From: Haliclona indistincta | Lineage: Eukaryota > Porifera > Demospongiae > Haplosclerida > Chalinidae | Direction: 5' to 3' | Assembly (NCBI GenBank): GCA_964017065.1 | Contig: OZ024788.1 | Coordinates: 1,969,021 to 2,033,020, forward strand | DNA: 64,000 bases | In this document: one piece after another, positions 20,001-30,000 of the stretch | Layout of the letters: every line of letters begins with the position of its first letter | Position numbering within the stretch: the stretch's first letter is position 1 | The notes under the pieces: model-generated | What the model was told of the DNA's origin: nothing | Seen by the model: only the letters and a program-made list of their open reading frames with translations | Database searches by the model: none | Program-made: the position numbers and the translations under genes

Positions 20001-22438
20001 GGTTTCCTGTTGTGGTAAGATCTACTGCCTGGGATGCTTCGCACAGCTCAAACAGAGAAGCAAGTGGATATTCCGCTGTGCAAACTGCCGCGAGGAAGAT
20101 CCGACTGCTTTCTCTGACCGCAAGACGGCGGGACAGATCAACGGTCTGAGAGTGACCTGTACGAAGCGAGACAGTGGTTGCGACTGGCACGGATCATTGA
20201 GAGATATGGCCGGTCACCTCCAGCGCTGTGACTACGCTGAAATGAACTGCCCCTTCAGCAAGCTGGGGTGCTCAGCACGGCCCCTTCGCAAGGACCTGGA
20301 GTTTCACGAGGAAGAGAACATGAAGCTCCATCTTGACCTGACGATGAAGAAAGTTGAACAACTTGAGGGCGGTGCCATCAAAGACTGCAAGAATCTTGAA
20401 AAGAGGCTACTGAAGGAGACTACAGAGACAAAGAAATCGCTGCTCAATCACAAGAAAGAATCAAAGCGCCAACTACAGAGCTACAAGGAGGAGATGGACG
20501 AACGAATTAAGACCCTGAAAGAGGAGGTGATCTGTGAACAGCGTCTACCACCTGTGGTGTTCAAACTGAACGATTTCTCTGACCTACAAGATGACGATGA
20601 AGACTGGCACAGCGCTCCATTTTACACTCACCCAGGCGGGTACCGTATGTGCCTCAGAGTCTACACTAACGGTTCGTCAGACGTACGAGGGACTCACCTC
20701 TCCTGCTATGTCTACATGATGAAGGGATGCAACGATGAGCATCTGGAATGGCCGTTTAGAGGTACAGTCCACGTCACTCTGTTGAACCAGTTGCAAGACG
20801 ATCAACATCATGCCGAGAAGATAACTTTCCATAGCTCAGAGAACAAAAACTACAACACACAAGTTAAGAGAGGTTGCCTTGGCGTGACTGGGTTAGGGAG
20901 ATCGAAGTTCATCTCACAGAGTGAGCTTGGTCGAAATGAATCACTCAACCGGCAATTTCTCAAAGACGATAGCTTGTACATAAAGGTCAGTGAGGTTGAG
21001 GTGACCTCTGTTTGTCGTCCATGGCTGGCGGGCGCCATTAGCAGCAAAGAAGAGGCAGATGACGATGAAGATGAATACGACTTTTAAGCGCAAACAATAG
21101 CTCTTACGAATAAGATGAAAAAACGCAAAAATGAAACTGCTTACAAATTGACTAGTAGCACAATAGTAGATGTGTCTTTCAATACAGCAAGTTGAGTAAA
21201 CTGACGAAAAGGACTCTTTTCTTTCTCTCTCTTTCAGAGCCACTCTACACTTACATGTACCAGATTTTAACCTGAGACTGCACTTAGCATTTGCACAACT
21301 ATTTATGATATCAACATTATAGAGACAAGAGACGTAGTTATTCTCTATTATTTTTTTATAACCATTTGAATAACTTTATCACAGTATCTCAAAATGTATC
21401 AAAATTTTGTCTAGAAACATCAAATTTGATTAAAAATAAAGACAAACGAATATCTTTATCTTTCACCATCTCACTCACTAACCTAATTTCAACTATCTTC
21501 TCTGAGCCTGCCTCAGCGTTCAGCTCCAGATAGTACAGGTCCTTCCCTACAGCTACCACGACCTGGCTGAGGTTACCAGTTGCCGTACTGATGTTACGCC
21601 CATCAGGCGGAAACCACTCACTAAGAAAAAAAATGTTTAAAACAGCACAAAAGCAACAAGGTCTTACCTGAGCAACTCAAGGGTTTCTTCACCGATTAAC
21701 CTCACACTTTTAGAAGTTATCTATACGATTGAGATACAGTGTAACTAACTATTATTGTATAGCGGGTAATTTTGGCGGGAAGAAACTTTGGCGAATTTGG
21801 CGAATCGTCAAGCATTCACCAAAATCTGCTTTTTTATTGCGGTAATATGTGAGCAAGGCACTTGACGCCAAAATTAAATTCACAAAAACGCAAAATCCGG
21901 GTCATTCGCCAAAATTTTGACCCTCCAAAATTATCCGCTATACGGTATCGGTCTTGTGTATTATATGCATAGTGTTGGCTGAACACCTATAACAACTGCA
22001 CACGGAAGAGCACAGTAGCCTCAAACAACAGCCACACCCACTTTAGCAGACACTGTAGGATGGTCAACCAATACTGAGTTCAATGGAGACCAGCTGGAGG
22101 ATTGCACTACTAACACAAAGCAAACTAAAGGGCTACCACCCTCCTTAAGAGGAGTCACATGACTCCAGTGTGGGACCCAGCAGTGAAGATGGGAGCCAGG
22201 GTACTTGTGCACTATGCAGGTTTTAGGCTTTAGCACACAGCGAAGCTACAAACCTAGACTATGTGGTGTTCGACTCTCTCTAACCTGTACAATATTGCTT
22301 CCAATGACATTAGCACAGAGGAACGTCTGCTGGTCACTGGCTAGTCCAGCAATCTCTGTCTCCTCCACCTCCTCTCCTGCAATACTGAGAGCTCTATAGA
22401 CAGAGAGAGGGAGGGAGGGAGAGAGGGAGGGAGGGAGG

Positions 22439-22523
<85 letters not shown>

Positions 22524-23218
22524 CGAGTCATAAACAGCAAGCAATGAAGTGCTTACGTTGTCTGTTCCACGAATGATAGTATAACAGTGTTATCAAACTC
22601 CTCAGAACCTGTACCACAATGCAACGACCAGATACCTGCAGAGAGAGAGAGGGCAGGAGGATGGATAAGCAGGCAATCAAATGGGGGGTGGGTGGGTGAG
22701 TAAGTGACCCCACCCTTTATTCCAGCCAGATCGATCGATGCTGCTTCATTTATTCCGATTCCACTGTTGACAATACGTAATGCTCCGTCTTTACCAAGAC
22801 CAGAACAGCACACAACCTGTCAACAACAAAGTGAATAAACAATTTTGTACATACACAACTAAACTTTCATTCTGAAAATAGACAAACACAAATAGCAAAC
22901 GGCGAATTTTTTGCTCTCAATAGATAAACATTCTTACAAAGCTACTTTCAGAATTACCCAAGACTACTTTATCAAAATAAAATTTCATGTATTTTGCAAC
23001 AATTTACCAATTTTTCGAAATTATTCGCAGATTCAGAAAATTTAGAATATGTAACTCTATACTACTATGTAGATCAAACTTAGACTTGAGCGGTTGAGCA
23101 TACCACGTCGCGACCCTGTTTGTCAAAATCCACTACACTCATGTCCAAGATTGGTCCAATATTAGTGAAACTCTCCATCACCTCCACATAACCACCATTA
23201 GCCACCTCACTACTGCTC

Positions 23219-23280
<62 letters not shown>

Positions 23281-23286
23281 GGGAGA

Positions 23287-23378
<92 letters not shown>

Positions 23379-26300
23379 CAGAGAGAGAGAAAGAGAGAGA
23401 GGGGGGGAGGCAGAGAGGGAGGGAGGCACAGAGAGGAGAGGAAATAGAAAGCAAGGGATTGGAAAAAGAAATTTTTTAACTTTATACACCTTCACCTTGA
23501 CAAGTTGTGAGTCCCCTAATGTTGACCCAACAAACACAACGCCGTTGTCAAGATAACAGAGAGAGGCAGGAGATGACGACTAAAACGAATACAAGTATGA
23601 CACATACGCTAAGATAAGACGTCATGATAATACCTCTCCTAGCACCTCTAGTCTCATTCCCATGAGCTCAGGTACCGATGGCCCGGTCTCCGTGGACTTG
23701 AACTCCAGGAACAACATGAGCAGACGTCCCTTGGTATCACCCAGCAGGTACCGAGAGTGATCCACTGGACCAACACAAGATATAATAGACTCCTGTAGCA
23801 ATACATATATCCCTGAACAAGGACCTCTTCTATTGTAGACACTGTATTACACTTAGTATGGAAACCTCTCTAATTTGGGACACTACTTGTGAACCACAAG
23901 AATGTCCGCATTAGAAGGGTTCAGTCGTAGCTTCAGTTAGTCATTCAAGACCATCGTAAACCAACAGAGAACACTTCATCTCAAAGGTCAGTGTATATTA
24001 ACCAGTATACAAAGTATAATGGTTACCTTGACAACAGGAGGGTCAATGCAGTGTTGTATATCACGGTTATAGTAAGCCAGTGTGTCTCCGCCCACTACCA
24101 GTACTCCGCCATATGGTAGAGGGACTGGCCAGAGGATGCTAGCCATGGCTTCAACTGTGACTGGTTTCAGACCAGAGGGAAGGAACTCCTTGTCTCTGAG
24201 AGAGATGGACGCTGTCTTCAGAATACAAGCAGCTGACTCCTGAAATGAACAAGTGAAGATGATGTATGTGTGACAATAAGAAAGACATGACTTAAAAAAA
24301 CTTGTCTTCAGAAAGACAAAGGCAAATTTTTACTTCGGTTAGCTTTACTCTAATGTGATTGTACAGTACGAGAGTGCATGTGTGTCAAGACAAAGGCAAA
24401 GTTTTACTTCGATTAGCTTTACTCTAATGTGATTGTACAGTACGAGAGTGCATGTGTGTGCATGTGCATGTGTATGCGTGTGTGTGTGTGTGTGTCTGTG
24501 TGTGTGTGTGCTTACCTTTGCTAGATACACAATAGTGGGGTTATCAAACCCTTGAAGAAACTGAAGATCAATCAGAAACAAGTCCTCCAGTCTATGAAAT
24601 ACAAATTCACATTTTCATCGACCACTCGTCTCAATAATCAAATAGCAACATTCACTCAGTTTTACCTTATGTTGAAGGCTTTGAGAGGAGCTGATGAGTC
24701 CAGTTCTAGAGGAACCACTTTGAGCAGACCAGCATTCATGTGGATGGCGACCAGCTTGCTGGTTGGATCAACAACAGCAGTCTGTCGTCCTTGGGTCGGC
24801 TTGCCCACACGCTCCTAGCGGAGAGAGACAACTAGCATAAATCATAGTCTAAAATCTTCCTCTCCTTTTTCCTTCTCTTACCTTGACATCTCCATAAGCT
24901 CTAGTGACCACATCACGAGTCTCAGCATCATAGGAGAGCACAGCAACGTGATAGCGAGCAGTCATCAGAAACAACAGCTCCTTAGACTCATTCTATACAA
25001 GGAAAACACTCTTGAAAGGGATAGGATAAAACTACACTGTTACTATGACGCTGCCATCTATGAAGGGATAAAAGAGTGTGGGGGGTACACTGTTGTTCTC
25101 CTTCTTGTTACTACGGAAGAAAAGAGTGTGGGTATACTGTTTTTCTCCATCTTAATGAAGGAAGAAAAGAGTGTGGGGTACACTGTTTTTCTCCGGGTGT
25201 AGGTAAAACAAGAAACGAAACAGGAAACTGCGCCCGGCCATAATTACTACTAAACCCAAGACCCTAAAACCTTCACCTAAAGGTGCCCAGTATTCGCCTA
25301 ACAGCGCCCAGTATTCGCCTAACGGTGCCCAGTATTGTTTTTTATAATAATTTTGCATGTAGCAAGGATACCAAAAATAGCAAAAATGCTAATCTAATAG
25401 TATCCTATAAGTTAGATATTAGAGCCACAGATTTTTTGAAGGAAAAAACAGTACAACTCTCCCGAATGTCCACAGGAAGATTGTTCCACATGGCAATGGA
25501 AGATGGAAAAAAGGAAGAATCGTAGGAAGTAGAATGACCAGTGACTGACTGGCAGCGATCTTGCAAGGACAGGCGCATCAGGCATAATGATGTTAATCTT
25601 GAAGAGTATTCGCCTAACGGCGCCCAGTATTCACCTAACAGCGCCCAGTATTCGCCTAATGTGCCAGAATAGTACTGGGCACCGTTACTATTCTGGGCAC
25701 ATTAGGCGAATACTGGGCGCCGTTAGGCGAAGGTTTTGGGCTGTGGTAAAACCAGGAATGAGGAACGGCGAACGAGAAATGACGGAGAAATTCGGAGCAT
25801 AAGCAAAAGTTGCAGCCCACCAGTCCCACTCTGCTGAAAATGCACATTAGAATACTAGGTCGCCCAGAATATTGGGTGCCGTTATAGGTTGGCATACTTC
25901 CTGACGATCTTTAGCTAGGGCCGAAGGCCCGGTTTAGGATGACCCTCCCAACTTTGCGCAGTTCGGAGAAGGTTTTTAAGGTTTTGGGTTTAGTGCGAGA
26001 CCACGCCCACTCAATGCATATTTCCCGTTCCCTCATTCCTGGTTTTACCAATACCCGAACGGTTTAGGGTCTTGGGTTTAGTAGTAATTATGGGCGGGCG
26101 GGGTTTCCTGTTTCGTTTCTTGTTTTACCTACACCCGGAGAAAAACAGTGTACCCCACACTCTTTTCTTCCTTCGTTAAGATGGAGAAAAACAGTGTACC
26201 CCCACACTCTTTTCTTCCTTCGTTAAGATGGAGAAAAACAGTATACCCACACTCTTTTCTTCCTTCGTTAAGATGGAGAAAAACAGTGTACCCCACACTC

Positions 26301-26726
26301 TTTTCTTCCGTAGTAACAAGAAGGAGAACAACAGTGTACCCCCCACACTCTTTTACCCCATCTATGAAGGCAAAACAGGGAAAATAGTGTAAACTTGTAC
26401 GGAACCAAGATGATCAGAGGCTGAACACACTAGTGCATGAAGATGATGCTTTTTGCTGAAAATGAAAATTCCAGCTGTTATATAAAGTGTGTATCTAACT
26501 GTGCTATCTTCAATACCTGTGGTTTAAAGAGCTGCATTGATATGATTCGTCCAAACACGTCCACATCCATCACTGGTTTCAGCCCCTCTGCTGTCACCTG
26601 ACCAATGCTCAGTGAACTGCCCCTTGCCTGCAGCAAGTTCAGATCTCCCTGCCCCGTGAAGCTGCCCGTCTGTGTAGCCGTCACTGCAGTGCCCTTGTGG
26701 GCAGTAACCAGGTAGTTGTAGCTCAT
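14059..26726 (-). CDS. DDB1: DDB1, adaptor of CUL4 ubiquitin ligases (complete)
   Basis: 29 exons (minus): 26517-26726, 24882-24992, 24666-24814, 24516-24591, 24027-24239, 23634-23792, 23496-23579, 23104-23220, 22714-22816, 22557-22635, 22285-22393, 21668-21720, 21483-21620, 19115-19278, 17793-17900, 17577-17737, 17406-17452, 17257-17352, 16740-16841, 16272-16396, 15953-16117, 15668-15867, 15384-15446, 15055-15167, 14782-14867, 14639-14725, 14416-14518, 14199-14322, 14059-14142. They total 3,429 bases, 1,142 residues (human about 1,140). The start [15 protein letters not shown] and the end [12 protein letters not shown] match DDB1 termini. [64 protein letters not shown] and [14 protein letters not shown] are further hallmarks. 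DDB1 folds into three beta-propellers plus a C-terminal helical domain; it links CUL4-RBX1 to DCAF receptors in DNA repair and protein turnover, in nucleus and cytoplasm. A TRAF-like gene lies inside intron 13 on the opposite strand. Confidence 0.95.
16120..16228. repeat. GA-rich microsatellite at DDB1 acceptor
   Basis: GAGAGG-rich tract beginning at the acceptor of exon 15953-16117. On the coding strand it is a CT-rich polypyrimidine tract. Confidence 0.85.
16842..17000. repeat. GA/GGGA microsatellite at DDB1 acceptor
   Basis: Mixed GA and GGGA runs starting immediately beside exon 16740-16841, again pyrimidine-rich on the gene's strand. Confidence 0.85.
17013..18300. repeat. Repeated intronic units in DDB1
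   Basis: A stretch of about 80 bases (CTTCAGACACACTAG...GGCTCTTAGTGTACA) occurs at 17013-17095 and again at 17994-18078. A unit of about 55-60 bases containing ACAGGTGTCCTGGCT and CTCTGTGAGGCAGCTAGACA recurs at 17080-17195 and several times at 18070-18300. The copies fall in two DDB1 introns (14 and 18), with real exons between them. Confidence 0.75.
19894..21087 (+). CDS. TRAF-like RING E3 protein nested in DDB1 intron 13
   Basis: One coding exon of 397 residues. The ATG at 19894 follows a long pyrimidine tract ending CAG at 19890, so a 5' UTR intron is likely; an upstream in-frame ATG (19849) would lie in that intron. Domains: RING about 25-62 ([22 protein letters not shown]...CANC), TRAF-type zinc fingers about 85-145 ([20 protein letters not shown], then CDYAEMNC), coiled coil about 150-220, MATH/TRAF-C domain about 225-380 with [19 protein letters not shown] and LEWPFRGTV. 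It ends in an acidic tail. This is the full TRAF architecture: trimeric receptor adaptors and ubiquitin ligases in innate-immune and stress signalling. It resembles the gene at 27076-34815. It lies wholly within intron 13 of DDB1 (19279-21482), on the opposite strand. Confidence 0.9.
   Translation: MTEADTTGGHDYFFLEDPPSDVVCPICHLVAQNPHQVSCCGKIYCLGCFAQLKQRSKWIFRCANCREEDPTAFSDRKTAGQINGLRVTCTKRDSGCDWHGSLRDMAGHLQRCDYAEMNCPFSKLGCSARPLRKDLEFHEEENMKLHLDLTMKKVEQLEGGAIKDCKNLEKRLLKETTETKKSLLNHKKESKRQLQSYKEEMDERIKTLKEEVICEQRLPPVVFKLNDFSDLQDDDEDWHSAPFYTHPGGYRMCLRVYTNGSSDVRGTHLSCYVYMMKGCNDEHLEWPFRGTVHVTLLNQLQDDQHHAEKITFHSSENKNYNTQVKRGCLGVTGLGRSKFISQSELGRNESLNRQFLKDDSLYIKVSEVEVTSVCRPWLAGAISSKEEADDDEDEYDF
21758..21942. 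mobile_element. 185-bp MITE in DDB1 intron 11
   Basis: The left end TATAGCGGGTAATTTTGG is the inverse of the right end CCAAAATTATCCGCTATA. The interior carries repeated TTTGGCGAA/ATTCGCCAAAA motifs. It is too short to code for anything. It is absent from the equivalent intron of the DDB1 paralogue at 60653-61028. Confidence 0.7.
22394..22530. repeat. (GA)n microsatellite at DDB1 acceptor
   Basis: GA/GGGA runs beginning beside exon 22285-22393; CT-rich on the DDB1 strand. Confidence 0.9.
23221..23445. repeat. (GA)n microsatellite at DDB1 acceptor
   Basis: About 220 bases of GA starting exactly at the acceptor of exon 23104-23220, read as (CT)n on the DDB1 strand. The paralogue carries a related but differently composed tract at 62039-62290. 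Confidence 0.95.
24459..24512. repeat. (TG)n microsatellite
   Basis: GT-rich run just outside the donor of DDB1 exon 24516-24591. The paralogue has a longer pure (TG)n at the same place (63240-63290). Confidence 0.85.
25065..26358. mobile_element. 1.3-kb foldback transposon in DDB1 intron 1
   Basis: The arms are long inverted repeats: left 25065 onward (GGGATAAAAGAGTGTGGGG...), right up to 26358 (...CCACACTCTTTTACCC). Each arm carries tandem GAGTGTGGGGTACACTGTTT units of about 45-50 bases, then GAAACAGGAAAC... and an AGGGTCTTGGGTTTAG-type stretch. A 10-base target duplication CATCTATGAA flanks it (25055-25064 and 26359-26368). That length suits MULE-type insertion. The centre repeats GCCCAGTATTCGCCTAA many times. 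No transposase is present. The matching intron of the DDB1 paralogue lacks it. Confidence 0.8.
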
Positions 26727-27075
26727 TATCTTCGAGTTCGATTCACATTAAGGTCACTTTCTAACACAAAATTCTGTCAAAATTTGGTCTTCTTGATCAT
26801 GAGCAGTAGAAGCGTTGTAGAGAGGTATTTGACAGCGACCACGTATCCTACGAGCGCGTATTTTCGTGGCTTGCCTTGGTGTATGAAAGATGGTGGAAAG
26901 CTCGACCATGTGGAAAGACTTTGCGCGCGGTAGGTGTGGTCAATTGCCCACGTGATTCCAGCAACACACGTGCATGAAAAGCAGGTCAGGGCCGTAGGTA
27001 GCAGGCCAGGGCTGCATGAAAAGCAGGCCAGGGTTGTAGCCGGCCAAGAATTACTACAGGTATCTGCCACATGGC
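26727..27075. promoter_or_regulatory. Bidirectional promoter between DDB1 and a TRAF-like gene
   Basis: The 349 bases separate two divergent start codons, so both promoters must lie here or in the first exons. No TATA box is seen. The right half has three near copies of AAAGCAGG(T/C)CAGGG/GCAGGCCAGGG. Co-regulation is an inference. Confidence 0.5.
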
Positions 27076-30000
27076 ATGATGGCAGTATCTTGTACCTCCC
27101 TCCCGCCCTCTCACGGAGGATACGAATGTGATTTCGCTGACCCAATTCCCGACTCATTCTCCTGTCCCGTGTGTCTCTTGCCTTTCCGTGACCCTCACCT
27201 TGTCAGCTGCTGCGGTGCTAAGTACTGCGCACAATGTATTGGTCGTGTGAAGGCTGCCGGTCAGGCGTGCCCGCTATGTAAGCAAGAGTTCAACACAATG
27301 CTAGACAGGAGTTTGCAGAGGAAAATTTTGGAGCTGAAGGTTTTTTGTTCAAGGAAGGATGAATGCCAGTGGATAGGCCAGCTACGCCATTTGGATCGTC
27401 ACGAGAGAGAGGAGTGTGGGCGGGGAATGGTGGAGTGCAGCTACCAGTGTGGTGTTCGCCTCCCTCGCAGACTGATGGCTGAACACCAACGTGAAATGTG
27501 TCCACGGCGACCAATGAATTCCAAAATTGAAGTCTTGTTGCAAAAAATGGAAGAACGACATAAGAGAGAGATGGCTGTTCTGAGGGAAGAGTTTAGGAAC
27601 TCTCTCACTGAGGAGAGAATGGATCACACTAAAGAAGTGGAAGGGTTGAAACAGTTGGTGGTTGAACAGAAGAAAGCAATAGAGAGACAGTTAGGGACAA
27701 AAAAAGTTGGCTACGCTGATATCAAAATTGCTGAAGGGAGTCACATCAAGAAGGAAATTGAAGATTTAAAGATGTCGACTGAGAACAAGATGGCTGAGCA
27801 GAAGGAGAAAGAAAGGCAGTTCATGCATAGCAAGTTATCCATACATAGGTGGGAAACAGATGACAGATTGACCAGGCATAAGAAAGAGGTAGATGGACAA
27901 ATAGACAGCAAGATGGCAGAACATTGGAGAGGAACAGACAAGCAGTTGGAGATCAGGATGGTTGAGCTTAAGAAGGAGACAGAGAGACATGTGGAGAGCA
28001 AGATGACTGAGCAGAGAATTCCAATAGAGTTACAGCTAGAATACAAGATGACTGAGCAGAAGAAAGCATCAGAGAGACAGTTTGAGTACAAGATGGCTGA
28101 GCAGAAGAAAACATTAGAGAGACAGTTTGAGAGCAAGATAACTGAGCAGAAGAAGACAACAGAAAGGCATTTAGAGAGCAAGATGGCTGAGCTTAAGAAA
28201 GAAACAGAGAGACAGATGCAGAGCAAGATTGCTGAAGTTAAGAAAGAAACAGAGAGACAGATGCAGAGCAAGATGGCTGAAGTTAAGAAAGAAACAGAGA
28301 GACAGATGCAGAGCAAGATGGCTGAGGTTAAGAAAGAAACAGAGAGACAGATGCAGAGCAAGGTGGCTGAGCTTAGAAAAGAAACAGAGAGCAAGATGGC
28401 TGAGCAAAAGAAAGAATCAGAGAGACGGTTGCAGAGCAAGATGGCAGAGCATATAAAGGAGACAGAGAGACAGATGCAGAGCAAGGTGGCTGAGCATATA
28501 AAGGAGACAGAGAGACCGGTGGAGAGCAAGAATGCTGAACAGAAAATTAACCGTCCTGTAAAAGGTAATATTGTGCTACGTACTGTAGATCGCATTATTT
28601 TTGCAGGCTTGCTATTATGAATTGCCAAAAAAACGTATCCAAGTTTTCCGAAAATGATTTTCGCGTTTGAGCACCAATGCTAAAACTTAATTTTCGCGAA
28701 CACAAGAACAATAAAGCACCAAAGGTGCAGATGCCTCGGTGCAGTAGCATGTATGCTAGCATGCAATTAGCAGATGCATATGGCAGCACGTATGCATGCA
28801 GTAGATCCATGGAAGCATCAAACCCGTATCATGGAACTTGAGTATGCAAGCAGCAGAACTATGGAAGCATGCAAGCAGCAGAACTATGTTAGCATGCTAG
28901 CAGCAGAACCACGGTAGCATGCAAGCATCAGAACCATTGTACCATGGAAGCAGCAGAACTATATATGGAAGCAGCAGAACCACGGTAGCATGCAAGCGGC
29001 AGAACCATGGAAGCATGCTAGCAGCAGAACCACGGTAGCATGCAAGCATCAGAACCATTGTACCATAGAAGCAGCAGAACTATATATGGAAGCAGCAGAA
29101 CCATGGAAGCATGCAAGCAGCAGAACTGAAGCATGCAAGCAGCAGAACCATGGAAGCATGTAAGCAACAGAACCGTGGAAGCATGCAAGCAGCAGCACTG
29201 AAGCAGCAGAACTATAGTTGCATGCAAGCAGCAGAACAATGGATTATAGCAGCATAGAGTACATGTAGCTAAAAGGCATTGTACAAGCTGTTGTAATAAA
29301 AATACAAGCTGTTTACTGAAGACTGACTGTATCAACGCTCGTTCGCTCAGGCTCACTCGACGAGCAAGATGAGTCAGAAGACGCTTTCGCTCACTAGTTT
29401 CATTGCTGCTTATGGAGTCGTATGAGCTGCACTGTCATAGATGTAGCCACCTGTGGACGAGTACTGTCTCTGAAAGAAGCCCGAACGCGAGCAACGGCAG
29501 TCCAGGTGAGCAAAACTCACCATAACTCGAAAACAAAGCCTTTAATCGCAATTCTGCCAAATTTGTTTTTCATAAACTACTGAGATCTACCTGTGTTGCT
29601 AATTTCAGCGCTTAGTAGCAAGCTGTTGCTGAGATACGCATTGCTAACACACACACAAACGAACAGACTACTGTATGCCTACGTGGCTCCGCCCACCTTG
29701 GCATAATAATGAAATTATTGGATTATGTGAGAGCGGCAGCTCAATTGTGAAACACCCAAAAGTTAGAAATCTACTCATAATGGAAGTGTTACTAAGTTGT
29801 TACCATTTGTTTCGTCATTTCGTTAGTCGGAGAGTTATATCGCCCCCAAGATGACTGCTTGCTGACTTTGTGAATACTGCTAAACGAGACACGGGCCGAC
29901 ATGCTGCCTCTTATCAGCTTGTACACAACCAATGGGGTCTGGAAGCCATCCAGTGTGTAGAAACCTGCTGCTTACCTCCTATTAACGTCTGACCGCCCAG

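Noticed and set aside
27741..28628. 295-codon open frame on the minus strand
   Set aside because: Mirror of the 45-bp repeat coding for the TRAF coiled coil; Ser/Leu/Cys-rich with no domain.
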